From NCBI RefSeq assembly GCF_014805685.1, contig NC_060898.1:8766001-8830000 (forward strand): a stretch of DNA of 64,000 bases, in the 5' to 3' direction. Shown piece after piece: positions 9,434-21,637 of this stretch. Below the pieces are notes generated by a model. It did no database searches. It worked only from the letters and a program-made list of their open reading frames with translations, and had not been told where the DNA came from. The translations under genes and the position numbers were made by a program. Every line of letters starts with the position of its first letter. The stretch's first letter is position 1. The stretch comes from Silurus meridionalis. Its lineage: Eukaryota; Chordata; Actinopteri; Siluriformes; Siluridae.

Positions 9434-10690
9434 CAGTCAAGTGAAAAAGAATGTGCACCTGTAAATTCTATTGTTTTATGTATCATAACATGATACATAA
9501 AACAACTATGTCATGACTTTAGCACCCTAGCATGATCCATAGTAGGCCTTTGGTAAGTATAGCCTTAGATGTAAATATTTTACAAAAAATAAAGCCAAAA
9601 TGAAGAAACCATGTGTGACTAACTAAGAACACATAATGATTCAGTAGCTTGTAGAACCACTTTTAGCATCAATAACTTCAAGTAATAGTTTCTCTATGAC
9701 TTCACAAGTTTCTCACATCATTGTAGAAGAATTTTGGCTCATTTTTCTTTAAAATGTTGCTTTGGCTCATTGAGGGTTGCGGGCATATGTTTTTGCACAG
9801 CTCTCTTAAGGTCCTGCCACATCATTTCATGGAGCCTGTCGGGTTAAGGTCTGGACTTTGACTTTGGGAGATTGCAAAACCTTCATTCTTTTATTTTCTT
9901 TACTTTTTTGGTCTTATGTTAAAGATTTGCTGGTGTTTTGGAATCATTGCCATGCTGCATGACCGAGTTTCAACCAACCTTTAGCTGGCAGACTGTTTGC
10001 CTCACATTTTAACTCGAATACTTTGGTCAACAGAGGAGTTTCTGGTCAACTGAATAAATGTAAGCTTCCTAGGTCCTATGGCTGCATAACAAGCCCAAAT
10101 AATCACTCCTTGGCAGTAGGTATGAGGTGTTTTTGATGATATGCTGTGTTTGGCACTGTGCATTAAGGTCAAACATCTCCACATTGGAAAATCTTGACTT
10201 TGGTCTTGTGTGCCCGAAGGACATAATTACAGAAGTCTTATGGTTTGTTTGATGCAACTTTACAAGGCCAAACAAAGCAGCCATGCTCTTTTTAGAGAGA
10301 GGCTTTTTCTTGACAATCCTTCCAAACAAACTATAATTGTTCATTCTTTTTCTAATTATTATGTCATCAACTATTATCAATATTTATTTTATATATATAT
10401 ATTTATTCATTTACTATTATAATATTAAAATAAAATATTAATAATTAAAAACAAGCTAAATGAGGCCTGTTGATTCTGAGATATAATTTGTTTTGTTTTT
10501 TGTTGCAATTTCTATAACCATTTCACAGTTTGACCTTTTAGTGAATTTGCTGAGATGTCTATTCCTGTGAAGATTGGCAACTGTATCGAATGTTTTCCAC
10601 TTGTGAATAATTTTCTCCTCACTGTAAAATTAGGAGCTTTAAATTGTTTTTAAATGGCCATAAATCTATTTACATTCAAAATTTTGATTG
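9434..10690 (-). pseudogene. Decayed Tc1-like element with broken transposase
   Basis: The left end, cagtcaagtgaaaaagaatg at 9434, follows TA-rich sequence as a Tc1 end would. On the - strand, pieces of transposase appear in order. HKWKTFDTVANL, from the N-terminal DNA-binding region, lies near 10590-10620. SLFGRIVKKKPLSKK lies near 10290-10330, GVIIWACYAAIGP near 10070-10110, and a C-terminal block starting WQDLKRAVQKHMPATLNEP near 9770-9830. Stops and frameshifts separate all of them. The right terminal repeat was not found. A 15 bp perfect hairpin at 9471-9505 lies just inside the left end. Confidence 0.75.
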
Positions 10691-10859
10691 ATTTGATTTA
10701 CAGATTGATGATCAACAAGAGTTGCTTCTGTCAGATCCTTGCTGATGTGTTTCCTTTAACAATTTGTTGAAAACTTGAATGCTCCAGACCAGCAAACTAC
10801 TTAAACGTTTATGCTGATCCCAGCATACAAACCACTACATAGGCATTTAAGAGCAGTTT

Positions 10860-12030
10860 AAAAGTAGGGGCGAACCTGGCCAGCAGGACCCTCTCTGCTC
10901 TTCAGGACTGCTTTGAATGGACCGACTGGTATGTAATTTGGGAGGCTGCTACCAGCGGTGACTTCACCAACTTGGAGGAGTATACATTGTTAGTGACCAG
11001 TTACATCGTCAAGTGCATTAATGATGTGACCATTAATGATGTGACCATCACCACACACTCCAACCAAAAGCCGTGCCAAAGAAATCTACAAACTCCTGCA
11101 TCAATGACTATCATCCCACCGCACTCACACCCATTAAAATGAAGTGCTTCGAAAGGCTTGTCATGAGGCACATCAAGACCCAGCTACCACCCTCACTAAA
11201 CCCCATGCAGTTTAAGTATTGTCCAAACTGCTCCACAGACGATGCCATTGCAACGAGCATCCATCTGGCCCTCACCCACCTGGACAATAAGGACACATAT
11301 GTACGAATACTGTTCATAGCCTTCAGTCCAGCATTCAACACAATAATCCCTCAGCACCTGATTGAGGAGCTGAGCCTCCTTGGCCTGAACACCTTCCTCT
11401 GCAACTGGATCCTGGACTTCCTGACTGGAAGACAGCATCTCCAGCACTACCACACTGAGCACTTGACCCCTTAGTTCACTCTGATGTTCACACAATGCTG
11501 TTCACTTTGTTGACTCATGACTGTGTAGCAATGCACAGCTCGAACCACATCATTACGTTCACCGATTCAAAATACCATTTTACATTATTATTCTATTCTA
11601 ATTATATAACTGTTTACATGCTGTTTTGTACATCTATGTGACTGCTGCTGTGGATGTTTTGCATCACCTTTTGTGTTTCCATTTTGTGTTTATTAAAAGT
11701 ACACTCTTGTATACAGTTCTCTTTTACACAATGTACTGTACAACACATTATACAGTAGGTTTATGGTAGGATTGTGTCTTGTCCTACAAATGTCCTACAC
11801 TGACTTGTACTGTCTGTTTGCACTGTCTTTTGTCTTTACTGTTTGCACCAGGTTGCACACGATGCACTTAATTTGACGAGGGCAACTTACTTTAGTCCTT
11901 AACTCTGTGTTCTGTTATGTAGCTCTATGTTGTTTTATGTAGCACCATGATCCTGGAGAAATGTTGTCTCATTTTACTGTGTACTGCATCAGCTATATAT
12001 GGTTGAAATGACAATAAAAGCTTTTTCAGT
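10860..12030 (+). mobile_element. Internally deleted LINE of a jockey-superfamily (Rex/L2/CR1-like) clade
   Basis: It shares its start (aacctggccagcaggacc region) and RT-upstream block with the - strand copy at 60799-61549. About 0.5 kb is missing at 11074, where an NQKP-type block joins directly to PKKSTNSC. A second deletion near 11570 removes the C-terminal half of RT. The 3' end, gaaatgacaataaaagctt, is the same tail found reversed at 21638-21730, so the 3' terminus is real. Two internal deletions make it inactive. Confidence 0.75.
11073..11474 (+). pseudogene. Reverse transcriptase fragment of the LINE
   Basis: An open frame of 133 codons encodes the palm-side start of a non-LTR reverse transcriptase. 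Visible motifs are [17 protein letters not shown], then [11 protein letters not shown], then [15 protein letters not shown] (the family pattern has a D-F-S-S-A-F-N block carrying the first catalytic Asp; here the Asp is replaced by Ala), and [14 protein letters not shown] stop at 11472 ends the frame. The catalytic ADD motif is lost in the deletion that follows. Confidence 0.8.
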
Positions 12031-12308
12031 GGCAGTACAACAGGAAGCATAGCATTTTGAGGATAATAAATAAAACTCCTGATTCTAACTTGCCAGGAAC
12101 ACCCTTATTTGCCAGATTTTTTTTTTGCGTATTTGAAAAGAAAGTTTTGGGCTCATTATTATTTTTAATATATATCAATCAGTGTTTGACTAATTAATAT
12201 TAATCTTAATAGATTGTGCTAAGAGTAACTGAGTCTTTTCACAGAAACTGAGTTGATTAAGCTCTTGACAAAAGTGATAATAAGACATTTTAGCCATAAT
12301 ATATAGTA

Positions 12309-12794
12309 CAGGTATTCCCCAACTTACGATCGACATATGTTACAATGACACCATCGTAAGATGAAGATATCATAAGTCGAGACATGATGATAATGTATAA
12401 ACTTTACAGTATATATGTTTGTGACATGTACATGAGCATATGAGTGCCATTTCACAAGCTGAAGGCATAGCAGGCTGTGTGCTCTGTTTCAGTGTACAAC
12501 GATGCCAGTAAAAAGGAGAGAGTCGAGAATCAAAACTGGGCTTTGAAGCATTAAAAACACAGAAAATATTATGCACTCTAAACTGAGACAACTGAAATCT
12601 GTTGACCGCTGGCAAGAGTAAGGCATCTCACAAGGTGGAAGATGTGCACATTCTGGCAGCATTCCAAAATATTGTACTGCTCATACAATGTTTTGTTTGC
12701 CAGCTGTGCGATACTTTTATTTTTGTCGTAACAATATATTTAACATAAGATGGAAAAATAATAAGTCCAACAATCGTAACTCAGAGACTACTTG
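12309..12794. mobile_element. pogo/Tigger-like MITE, about 486 bp
   Basis: The ends are imperfect inverted repeats: caggtattccccaacttacg on the left, and caagtagtctctgagttacg as the reverse complement of the right end. TA dinucleotides flank both sides, the expected target duplication for the superfamily. No transposase is encoded. The - strand open frame at 12370-12615 has no motif I recognise. Confidence 0.75.
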
Positions 12795-13399
12795 TACTTT
12801 GGATACATAGGAACATTTAAAGGCAAATGCTTTTGTAAAAGTGAAAGTTTAAAGGGAGCACATATTTTAAACAAACTTTAAAGGGAGTAATATTTTACCT
12901 ATCTCTACTTTAACTTTGCCCACCACTGATCTCTGTTGGGTTATTATAACTTGAGATTAGGCCAAGGATTGTTGTGTCATCTGAGAGATCAGCAATTAAT
13001 TTAGCAGGAAACCTCAAGTAACAATTCAATATCAATGGAATTGCTGAGACAGAGAGAAGTCTCAGCAGAAGTTTAAAGATGAGTTTGGAAGGTATTCTTT
13101 TTTAAATGCTGTAGTCAACAAAAACATCTATACATGCGTTCTCTTGCTTCAGTTAGGTTAGGGTTATGTGTTTTCAAGCAAGGAGTTAAAGACAGATGCA
13201 AATGCAGTCTAGAGACTTTTTGTATTTAAAATAAAGTCAGATAGAATGAAAATGTTAAGTAAAAATAGAAACAGTCAATGTCAGTGTATAAAAAACATCA
13301 CTATAAGGGCTATTCTAACATTTTAAAATAGAGATTAAAAAAGAAAAAAATAATGACATTACACTTTATTGTTCCAAATGTTGGTTTGCTTTGGAAGTG
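12795..13399. other. No gene recognised
   Basis: AT-rich sequence with many stops in all frames. No repeat family or RNA gene seen. Confidence 0.4.
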
Positions 13400-13590
13400 G
13401 TGACTCAATTGTAAAATATCTAGGCTGCTAATGAGATGGTCAGAAGTTTAATCCATTGTACTGCCAAGCAAGTGTCCTTAACCCTCTTTGCTCCAGGGGT
13501 GCTGTATCATGGTTGACCCTGTGCTCTGTTCCCAGATTCCTAACAAGCTGGGATATGCAAAGAACAAATTTCAATTTGCTATGATTTTGC
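13400..13590 (+). mobile_element. Degenerate tRNA-derived SINE
   Basis: From about 13430 the sequence follows the SINE at 34056-34299 read on its coding strand: a decayed tRNA-like head, then aaccctctttgctccagggg, then gctgtatcatggttgaccct, then acaagctgggatatgcaaag. The B box is damaged. It is a clearly older copy than the one at 34 kb. Confidence 0.75.
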
Positions 13591-15554
13591 TTTGATGTGG
13601 TCTAGTAATAGTTTATTAGGATTATTTAGGATCAAATATATTTGGAATGAGGGAGATATGTCAGTAGTTATAGATTAATATGCTTGCTGTTGTCTTGTGT
13701 ATTGGTACAGTGTTGGAACATTTAAAGAATTTTGAATTTTGAAATCTTAATAAGAGATATAAAAAAATTTAATATACATTGCCATTTAGTTGTTTTAATT
13801 TTAGGCAAAAGTGACCCTGTCTAGTGAACCTTCACGACCAGCAGCAACAGCAGCAAAAGTGCCACAGACATGGGTGGTAATAGTAGCAGCAGCTGTACCA
13901 AACCCTGTCCACTTCTAGAAACAGGAGCAATATCACATAGCTGTTAAACATTTTAGTTGCAAAATATACACTGCCTGACCCAGTTTTATTTCCCAATATG
14001 AATATTTCCTCAGTGTGTCTCAATATTTATTTTAGAAAGATGTCACATGACTTGCATATAAAAATGACCAAAATTACAGAGATTAAAAAGAAACAAACTA
14101 GCATTGGTGTAATTAATGCTTTTATACCTACTCAACATTGCTAATGAAAAACAGAAGGTAGCACAGACATGAAGGTGTCATATCCTATGACATATAGTGG
14201 CCAGCCACTGCATTATTGACAAATATGTGAGGGTGTGTAGTAGGGAAGAGTGTTTTTTTATATATTTATTTTACAGCATCAAAATAGCAGCCAAAAATCC
14301 CATGTTACCACAACATTATATCCTCTTAATCCTTCCAGATTTGCACACATACAAATAATCTCTTGCCCCCGGTTTAATTGCAATTCTGTGCCACATAACT
14401 AATTTGTTTAGCTGATTTTCTCTGTCTCTTGGTCTCCATTTAGCACGATAAACCAAAAAACTTGTAGGGAATTTTAAAATAATAAAATGTATTAATAAAA
14501 ATATAATTATTAATTATAAAATTAAGTAAAATGTTAATACAGTACAGTTCTGTATACATAAAATATAATTTTTGGGGTAGCATCAGTTTATCATGGTTTT
14601 CCGTTTATCACAGGGGATAAACAGGGTTTATCACTGCAATAAACAGGGGATTACTGTACATGTATAATAAATACTGCCCATCCCTGTTGCCATCAGTGTA
14701 ACAGTGGAAACCATATCATGTTAAATAGTTGTATACAAAGGTATTATACATATATACATAATGAGAAAATCTTGATACGAGGGCAGTTGTGGTCGTTTAC
14801 GACTTAAAACAGTGCTGTCTCACTATTGTAATGAACATTACAATAAAGAGCTCAATGGATCAAGAGCAAAAAATTACATACACCGCATACATCCTCTGCC
14901 TAACTCAGGTAGCCCAGGTAATAAATGGCCTGCAGCTGATTCCCCATTGTCGCAAAATAAATCCACTTTAGCCATTCATGCCCCTGGTCTGTGAACATCT
15001 TCGTATTGACTTCTTACATGTGAGGGAACCAATGGAGTGTGGTATAGTCAGAATGGAAAGTAAAGGCCCATACTAGATTATTGGAGGGTGAGGACTGCCT
15101 ATCTGATGGCCAAGCATTATTTCTTAATCATTCTGTACCTGCTTTCCCGCAACCATAGATCCTCCCTCTAAACAGGTATCAATGTAATTCCACCTGCACA
15201 CAGTTTTCCAATTACACATTTTTGTACTGTTACAATCGCACACACCTTTGGGTTTGCTATGAGTCTCTCCCATCTCAACAATTTCAAGACCACCCTCATA
15301 TTTTGAAGATGCCACTGTCAATCATCACTATAAATAACAATGTAACCTAAGTACACCACCGCATACACTGCAGGTGTGGATATTTTGCTTCATAAGTCAC
15401 TGGAGCATTAAAAGGCTCTGAACAACTTTTCTAAAGTCCACAGAACCAGATAACTGAGGGACTCCTTGATTATCCCCATATCAAACACAGCTTCTCTCTC
15501 TCTCCAGAATGACTGTTGCTAATGCTGTGTGGCTCAGCAATCTCCATAATCTGA
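13591..15554. other. No gene recognised; possible pogo-like end at 14570-14662
   Basis: AT-rich DNA without a recognisable gene. At 14570-14662 the phrase tttatcacaggggataaaca, followed by acaggggattactgta, resembles one end of a pogo/Tigger-type MITE. I could not find the other end. A 10 bp perfect inverted repeat with a two-base loop is at 14824-14845. Confidence 0.35.
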
Positions 15555-15597
15555 GGAGACCACACAAATAAAAATTGATTGAATTGAATTGAATTGA
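15555..15597 (+). mobile_element. L2-type LINE 3' tail fragment
   Basis: The phrase acaaataaaaattgattgaa followed by repeated ttgaa units matches the 3' end of the L2-type LINE whose 3' end lies at about 40440 on the - strand. Only the tail remains. Confidence 0.6.
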
Positions 15598-16020
15598 CAA
15601 TCAGTCAAATAAGACCTGAGCAAGGAGAGAGCTATTCCCTTTATTCCAACATTTTCTAGTCTAGCAAGAATATTATGATCAGTGGGATCAGTGGTGTCAA
15701 AAGCTGCACTAAGTTCAAGCAACAAAAGCAAGAAGACAGCCCTGGTCATATGCCAGTAGCAGGTCAGTTATCACTATAACCAGTGCTTATACTGTATATC
15801 TTATACTATATTTAGTTGTAAGCATGCTGTGCTACAACTTTTTCTAGGATCTTAGAGGGAAGGTATAGATATTAGCATATAGTTGGACAGCTGACAGGGG
15901 TCAAGGTCAGGTCTTTTTAATTAGGGGGGCGATAACAGCTGTAACAGAAAGATTTAGGTAAATAACCAGTGCTAATGGAAGATTATTATAGCTATTTTTT
16001 ATAACAGGTTTAAGTACTTG
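15598..16020 (-). pseudogene. L2-type LINE RT fragment
   Basis: The - strand reads LSAAFDTTD, the palm motif with the first catalytic Asp region, and DHNILARLENVGIKGIALSL within 15534-15749, then upstream RT sequence in broken frames. The nucleotides match 42230-42700, for example gatcagtggtgtcaaaagct. It is an internal piece with no 5' or 3' end. Confidence 0.8.
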
Positions 16021-16024
16021 GAAT

Positions 16025-16090
16025 TCAAGTTCAAGTTTATTTCTATAACACATTTCACAATGGACATTATCTCAAAGCATCTTTATAGAA
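16025..16090 (-). mobile_element. L2-type LINE 3' end fragment
   Basis: Reverse-oriented 3' terminal sequence of the L2 family, reading ttcaagtttatttctataac and then atttcacaatggacattatc. The same pattern occurs at 25608 and 40440. Confidence 0.65.
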
Positions 16091-16399
16091 TGTTAGAATT
16101 ATAGAAGAAAAAAATCTTAATCTTCTTCTTCTTTTTCCCCTCACCACATCCATAAACATGCTCCTTGGCCTTCCTCTTTTCCTCCTTCCTGGTGGCTCCA
16201 TTCTTAGCATTCTCCTACCGATATTCCCCATGTCCCTTTTCTGCACATGTCAAAACCTTCTAAATCGTGCCTCCCTCACCTTGTCTCCAAAACGTCTTAC
16301 ATGCACGGTCCCTCTAATAAGCTTGTTTCTAATCCTGTCCATCCTCATCTTAAAATCTTCAGCTCTGCCACCTCCAGCTCCACCTCCACCTCCTGTCTT

Positions 16400-16690
16400 T
16401 TAATCTTTTTTATTTTTCAATGCCACTGACTCCAAACCATACAACATAGCAGGTCTCACCACAGTTTTAATAACTTTACCTTTCACTATTGCAGATACCC
16501 TTCTATCACAAATCACTCCTACCATTCTTTTCCTCCCACTCCACCCTGCCTGCACTCTTCTTTTAACTTCTCTAACACACTCTTCATTACTTTGCACTGT
16601 TGACCCCAGGTACCTACAATTATCCATCTTTACCACCTCATCTCCCTGCAACCACACCACTCCACTGCCCTCCCTCTCATTAACCCACAT
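16400..16690 (-). pseudogene. C-terminal RT/connection part of the RTE-type LINE
   Basis: A 96-codon open frame reads MWVNEREGSG, then YLGSTVQSNEECVREVKRR, then CDRRVSAIVKGKVIKTVVRP and AMLYGLESVALKNKKD. These are the conserved C-terminal blocks of the same family. It is out of frame with the RT part upstream. Confidence 0.85.
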
Positions 16691-16799
16691 TTACTCTGGC
16701 TTACTCCTAGTGAATTTCATTCCCCTTCTTTGTAGCACATACCTTCACCTCTCCAGGCTCTTCTCAACCTACTCCCTACTCTCACCACAAATCACAATA

Positions 16800-17357
16800 T
16801 CATCCACAAACATTATAGTCCATGGTCAACCTGTCCATCACCACTGCAAACAGGAAAGGGCTTAGAGACAATCCTTGATGCAATCCAACCTCCATCTTAC
16901 ACCAGTCTGTCATTCCTACTGCACACTTCACTGCTATCACACTGTCCTCATACATGTCCTGCACCACCCTCACATACTTCTCTGACACACCTGACATCCT
17001 CATACAACACCACAATTCCTCTCTCAGCACCCTGTCATACGCTTTCTCAAAATCCATAAACACACAATGCAACTCCTTCTGACCTTCTGTATATTTCTCC
17101 ATCAACATTCTCAAAGCAAATGATGCGTCTGTGGTGCTCTTCCTCGGCATGAAACCATACTGTTGCTCACAAATGTTTACCTCTTCTCTACTGGCTTCCA
17201 CTACTCTTTCCCATAACTTCATGGTGTGACTGAACAACTTTTTCCCCCTGTAGTTACTGTAAGTCTGCACATCTCCCTTATTCTTAAAAAACAGTATCAG
17301 CACACTCCTTCTCCATTCCTCAGGCATCCTCCCACCTTCCAAAATCTTGTTAAACAA
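16800..17357 (-). pseudogene. Reverse transcriptase of the RTE-type LINE
   Basis: A 185-codon open frame carries RT motifs in order: NYRGKKLFSHTMKLWERVVE, CEQQYGFMPRKSTTDASFAL, VFMDFEKAYDRV (first catalytic Asp), KMEVGLHQGLSLSPFLFAVV and MDRLT. The normal GLHQGSALSPFLF reads GLHQGLSLSPFLF, a point change. The FADD catalytic box lies just beyond the frame end near 16700-16800 and is reached only after a frame change. The protein would thus be cut off before the active site. Confidence 0.85.
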
Positions 17358-17889
17358 TCCTGATTAGAAAACCACTGTCATCTCTCCTAAACATCTCCAT
17401 GCTTCTACTGGTATGTCATCTGGTCCGACCAACTTTTCACTCTTAATAGCTTAATAGCTGCTCTCACTTCCTCCTTACTAATCCTATCCACTTCCTGCTT
17501 CACCATTTCCACATTATCCAACCTTCTCTCTTTCATTTTCCTTCGTCAGCTGTTTAAAATACTCCCTCCACCTTCTCAACACACTCTCCTCGCTAGTCAA
17601 CACATTTCTATCTCCATTCTTTATTGCTCTAACTTATAGCACATCCTTCCCAGCTTGGTCCCTCTGCCTGGCCAATCGGTACAAATCCTTTTCTCCCTCC
17701 TTAGTGTTCAAATTCTCAAACAGCTCCTTATATGCCTTTTCCTCAGCTTTTGCTACATGCCTACTTTTCTCATCTGTCTGCTGATCCCAATCCTGTTTCG
17801 CAAACCTCTTTCTCCTTTGCTGTCCTGCACTTCCTCATTAAACCACCACGTCTCTTTGTCTTCCTTATATTTTAATCAAATTAATTCCT

Positions 17890-20195
17890 GTTATTATTTC
17901 TCAGTTTCATTCTTTTGAATGTTTTGATCTAAGTGTATTTGAATCCATCTCTATGGTCATAGCTACAGTCTATATACCTTCTAAACCTTCTACTGCTGTA
18001 TTTATTATTCTGAGAGACTTTAACATACATATTGATAAAAAAGACATTGTACCCTCGACTGTTTTGATTTGAAGGAAATGGTGGACTGTCCTACATATAC
18101 CAAGTGACTTTATATCTGGTCATTACAAATGGTGCTTCCTTGTCTTAATTATCTGTCTCTGATTTTGAGTTGTCTGATAATCTTTTTAATATGTATTTAT
18201 CTCATCCAAATCTACCTTTGTCTTGATCTATTAATTATCGCAAACGGAAATCTGTTGTTTCATCTGATTTTTCACAAAATTTAATCACTTCTCTCTGAGT
18301 TGCCTTTCACCATCTGCTCCTTTGGAGGACAACATACAGCACTCTAAGGTTACTTGGACCTATTTGTAAATCTTGAAAAATTGTCTTAGCATGCTCAGCT
18401 CCTTGGTATACTGACAAACTCTGCTCTATGAAGGCTATTTGTGCTAAGATTGAGCATATGTGGCATCTTTTTAGAATAAATGTGCATCATTAAGCTTGGA
18501 AAGTCCATTTACATAAATATAAAGCTGAGTTGTTAACTATCTGGTCTCAGTTTTTCTCTCAGATAATTGTCAATAAGCAAAGAAATCCTCATAAACTATT
18601 TCAGACTACTAACAAACTGCTCAATGGAAACATTGGTTCTAATCTGCCTGTTTCAACCTACCTCTGTAATAGAATTCTTGATTTTTTCAGTTCTAACTTT
18701 GACTATGCTCGTACTGTAAATGTATTACTGCTGTTATACCCGTCTCTTTTGTTACTCTAATCTCTTTCTTTACTTTTTCATCTTCATATCTCACCTGTCC
18801 TGAAGAGGTGGTTTCACAAATTAAAGTAGACTTTCCTAATGGGTCCTGTACCAAATAATTAGTTTAAATCATGCTTTGCCTATCTTGGCCCTGTAGTCTT
18901 AAATATAATAAATGATTATATTCCCAGTGCATGGGAGTGGTGCCAGCAGCATTAAAAATTGCAACAAAAACAAAACACCAAACACCAAAGTTAACGTAGT
19001 TTTGGACAACCTCTATTATTGTTGTCCCATTTTTAATCTTCCCCTTCCTGCTGAAATTCTTGAGCGGATTGAGGTTTCTCACTTGTATACTCATTTCACC
19101 CTCAAATTTTTTTTTGTTAACTCTACAGCACTGTAACAGTTTTAGTTAAGGTTACAAATGACCTGTTGATTGACACAGCCTATGGTTGTCCCCTTAATAT
19201 GAATAATTCTTGAACTTAGTGCATTTTTGACACTGTGGATCACTTTCTATTACTCACTTGTTTGGAAACCCGGTTGTTGTTACTGACATTGTATTAAATT
19301 ATTTTAAGTCTAGGTTGGTTTTACCTAGATGGATGTCAGTCTGAAGTTGGTTCAGATAAATTTATGTCCCGCAAGGTTCCATTTTGGGTCCACTGCTTTT
19401 TATTATTTGCATCTTTCCTGTTGTTCAGCTTTTAAGTTTCACTTTTATGCAGATGACACCCAGATTTACATTCATACAAAACCTGGCAAAAATGCAGCCA
19501 TTGGCTTTCTTGAACATTGCATTTCTGAGATGAAAATATTGATGTCCCAGAATTTCCCATGTATTATCACTATTATCAGTTCACATTATTAAACTAATAA
19601 AGCTGGTTTTCAAACGTTAAAAGTGGAAGGTTCTGTTTCGGAGTTTTAGTCAAAACAAAAAAAAGATTGGGGTGATTTTTTCTACACAAACTTAATATTC
19701 GATGCTCATGTTCAGAATACAGTTAATACAGTTTTCATTTCAGAAACATTGTAAGATTGCACCTCATGTTATATTTTTCCGTTGTTAAAAAAACTGATCA
19801 AAATTTTATTTTTTTTCATGCAAAGACTACTGTAATGCTTTGCTTGTTGGGGTTTCAAAATCTACCTTTAACAAATTGCAGATTCAGAAAAAATCAGCTG
19901 CTAGAATTCTGACAAAGACCAAGTCTGGTGAGCATATTTCTCTGTTTCTCCCTGTTAGATTCCAGATTGATCTTTAAATTCTAATGCTGACCTACACTAT
20001 AAGGCCCTACCTCATTGCTGCAGACTTATAAGGGTTTTATATTTATATTAGTTTGACCTCACCATTTTTCAGATCAGTGGTTGCTTAGTTGGGCTCTTGA
20101 CCCTTGACTCTTTAACATTAGGGTTTTTTTTTCTGCCTGTTGTGAATGTGTTTGTAAAGCATGTTTATTATGACATGAAAATAAAGTTGATCAGT
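17890..20195 (+). mobile_element. Degenerate L2-type LINE
   Basis: Pieces of a non-LTR retrotransposon appear on the + strand in correct order. The endonuclease piece RDFNIHIDKKD is near 18010-18050. The linker near 18530-18760 reads QIIVNKQRNPHKLFQTTNKL. The start of RT near 19010-19095 reads PIFNLPLPAEILERIEVSHL. The RT active site near 19435-19475 reads FHFYADDTQIYIHT. RT C-terminal pieces lie near 19850-19960 (a CNAL-type block). A 3' end lies near 20080-20190, whose phrase cttgactctttaacattag recurs at 46735-46850. Many stops and small deletions show an old copy. Confidence 0.8.
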
Positions 20196-20204
20196 CACAC
20201 AATG

Positions 20205-20562
20205 AAGTTATTGGGAAGAGTAGTGGAAACAAGGTCTGAGAGAAGAGGTGACCATCTGTGAGCAACAGTATAGTTTTATGCCATGAAAGAGCACTACGGA
20301 CGCATTATTTGCTTTGAGAATGTTGATGGGGAAGTATAGAGAAGGTCAGAAGGAGTTGCATTGTGTGTTTCTGGATTAAGAGAAAGCGCACGACAGGGTG
20401 CCGAGAGAGGAATTGTGGTATTGTATATGGAAGTCAGGTGTGTCAGAGAAGTATGCAGGACATGTATGAGGACAGTGTGACAGCAGTGAAGTGTGCAGTA
20501 GGAACAACAGACTGGTTCAAGGTGAAGGTTGGACTGCATCAAGAATCGGCTCTGAGATGTTT
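20205..20562 (+). pseudogene. RTE-type LINE RT fragment
   Basis: The + strand nucleotides match the RT block of 16800-17250 in the opposite orientation. In changing frames they read KLLGRVVE, QCDSSEVCS-type shadow text, and the GCREELWYC-like block EELWYC. Both ends are truncated and the frame is broken several times. It directly follows the L2 3' end. Confidence 0.75.
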
Positions 20563-20595
20563 GCAAAAAAATGTTTGATCTTTAAAAAACATATA

Positions 20596-21637
20596 CAGTT
20601 GCCCCCTTCCTGATTTATTTATTTTTTTGCATGTTTGTCACACTTTAATGTTTCAGATAACCAAAATAATTTAAATATTAGTAAAAGATAACACAAGTGA
20701 ACACAACATGCAGTTTTTACGTTTTTTTTTACGTCATGCAACAGCATCTCAATAGGATTTAGGTCAGGACTTTGACTAGGCCACTCCAAAGTCTTCATTT
20801 TGGTTTTCTTCAGCCATTCAGATGTGGACTTGCTGGTGTGTTTTGGAACCCAAGTTCTCTTCAGCTTGTGGTCACGAACAGATGGCCAGACATTCTCCTT
20901 CAGGATTTTTTGTTAAACAGCAGAATTCATAGTTCCATTTATCACAACAAGTCTTCCAGGTCCTGAAGCAGCAAAACAGCCTCAGACCATTACACAACCA
21001 CCACCATATTTTACTGTGGGTATGATGTTCTTTTTCTGAAATGCGGTGTTACTTTTACGCCAGACATAATGGAACACACACCTCCCAAAAAGTTAAACTT
21101 TTGTCTTGTCAGTCTACAGAGTATTTTCAAAGTCTTGGGGATCATCAAGATGTTTTCTGGCAAAACTGAGATGAGCCTTTATGTTCATTTTGCTTAGCAG
21201 CGGAACACTGCCATGCAGACCATTTTTGCCCAGTCTCTTTCTTATGGTGGAGTCATGAACACTGACCTTAAGTGAGGCAAGTGAGGCCTGCAGTTCTTTG
21301 GATGTTTTTGTGGGGTCTTTTGTGACCTCTTGAATGAGTCGTCACTGTGCTCTTGGGGTAATTTTGGTCGGCCGGCCTGGGAAGGTTCTCCAATGTTCCA
21401 TGTTTTTGCCATTTGTGCATAATGGCTCTCACTGTGGTTCCCTGGAGTCCCAAAGCTTTAAAAATGGCTTTATAACCTTTTCCAGACTGATAGATCTCAA
21501 TTACTTCCTTTCTTATTTGTTTCTGAATTTCTTTGGATCTCGGCATGATGTCTAGCTTTTAAGGATCTTTTGATCTATTTCACTTTGTCAGGCAGGTCCT
21601 ATTTAAGAGATTTCTTGATTGCGTACTGGTGTGGCCG
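20596..21637 (-). mobile_element. Tc1-like element, right end lost
   Basis: The left end, cagttgcccccttcctgatt at 20596, follows TATA. On the - strand a transposase runs from a start at 21546 down to about 20740. Beyond 21560 comes the 5' untranslated part, which breaks off at 21637 where a LINE tail begins. The second inverted repeat is therefore missing. Confidence 0.8.
20740..21546 (-). pseudogene. Tc1-family transposase, frameshifted
   Basis: The N-terminal 92 codons (21268-21546) are open and begin MPRSKEIQKQIRKEVIEIYQ. They hold the paired-like helix-turn-helix (GKGYKAIFKALGL, then RAIMHKWQKHGTLENLPR). Further down the - strand, in other frames, come HLDDPQDFENTL, VWRKSNTAFQKKNIIPTVKY, GGGCVMV-GCFAASGPGRLVV and [14 protein letters not shown] (catalytic Glu). 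At least one frameshift and several stops lie between. The WTDET block with the first catalytic Asp reads TDKTKV, so its Glu is lost. Confidence 0.8.

Larger units (their letters stand above)
16105..17880 (-). mobile_element. RTE-type LINE, truncated at both ends
   Basis: On the - strand this contains, in order, the linker after the endonuclease (about 17530-17880), most of the reverse transcriptase (16800-17357), the connection region (16400-16690) and the C-terminal domain (16110-16400). The 5' endonuclease is absent. The 3' end stops in the middle of the C-terminal domain, short of the 3' end seen at 63727. I assign the family by its YGFMPRKSTTDA motif, which belongs to fish RTE-like elements; the clade name is from memory and not tested. 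Confidence 0.85.
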
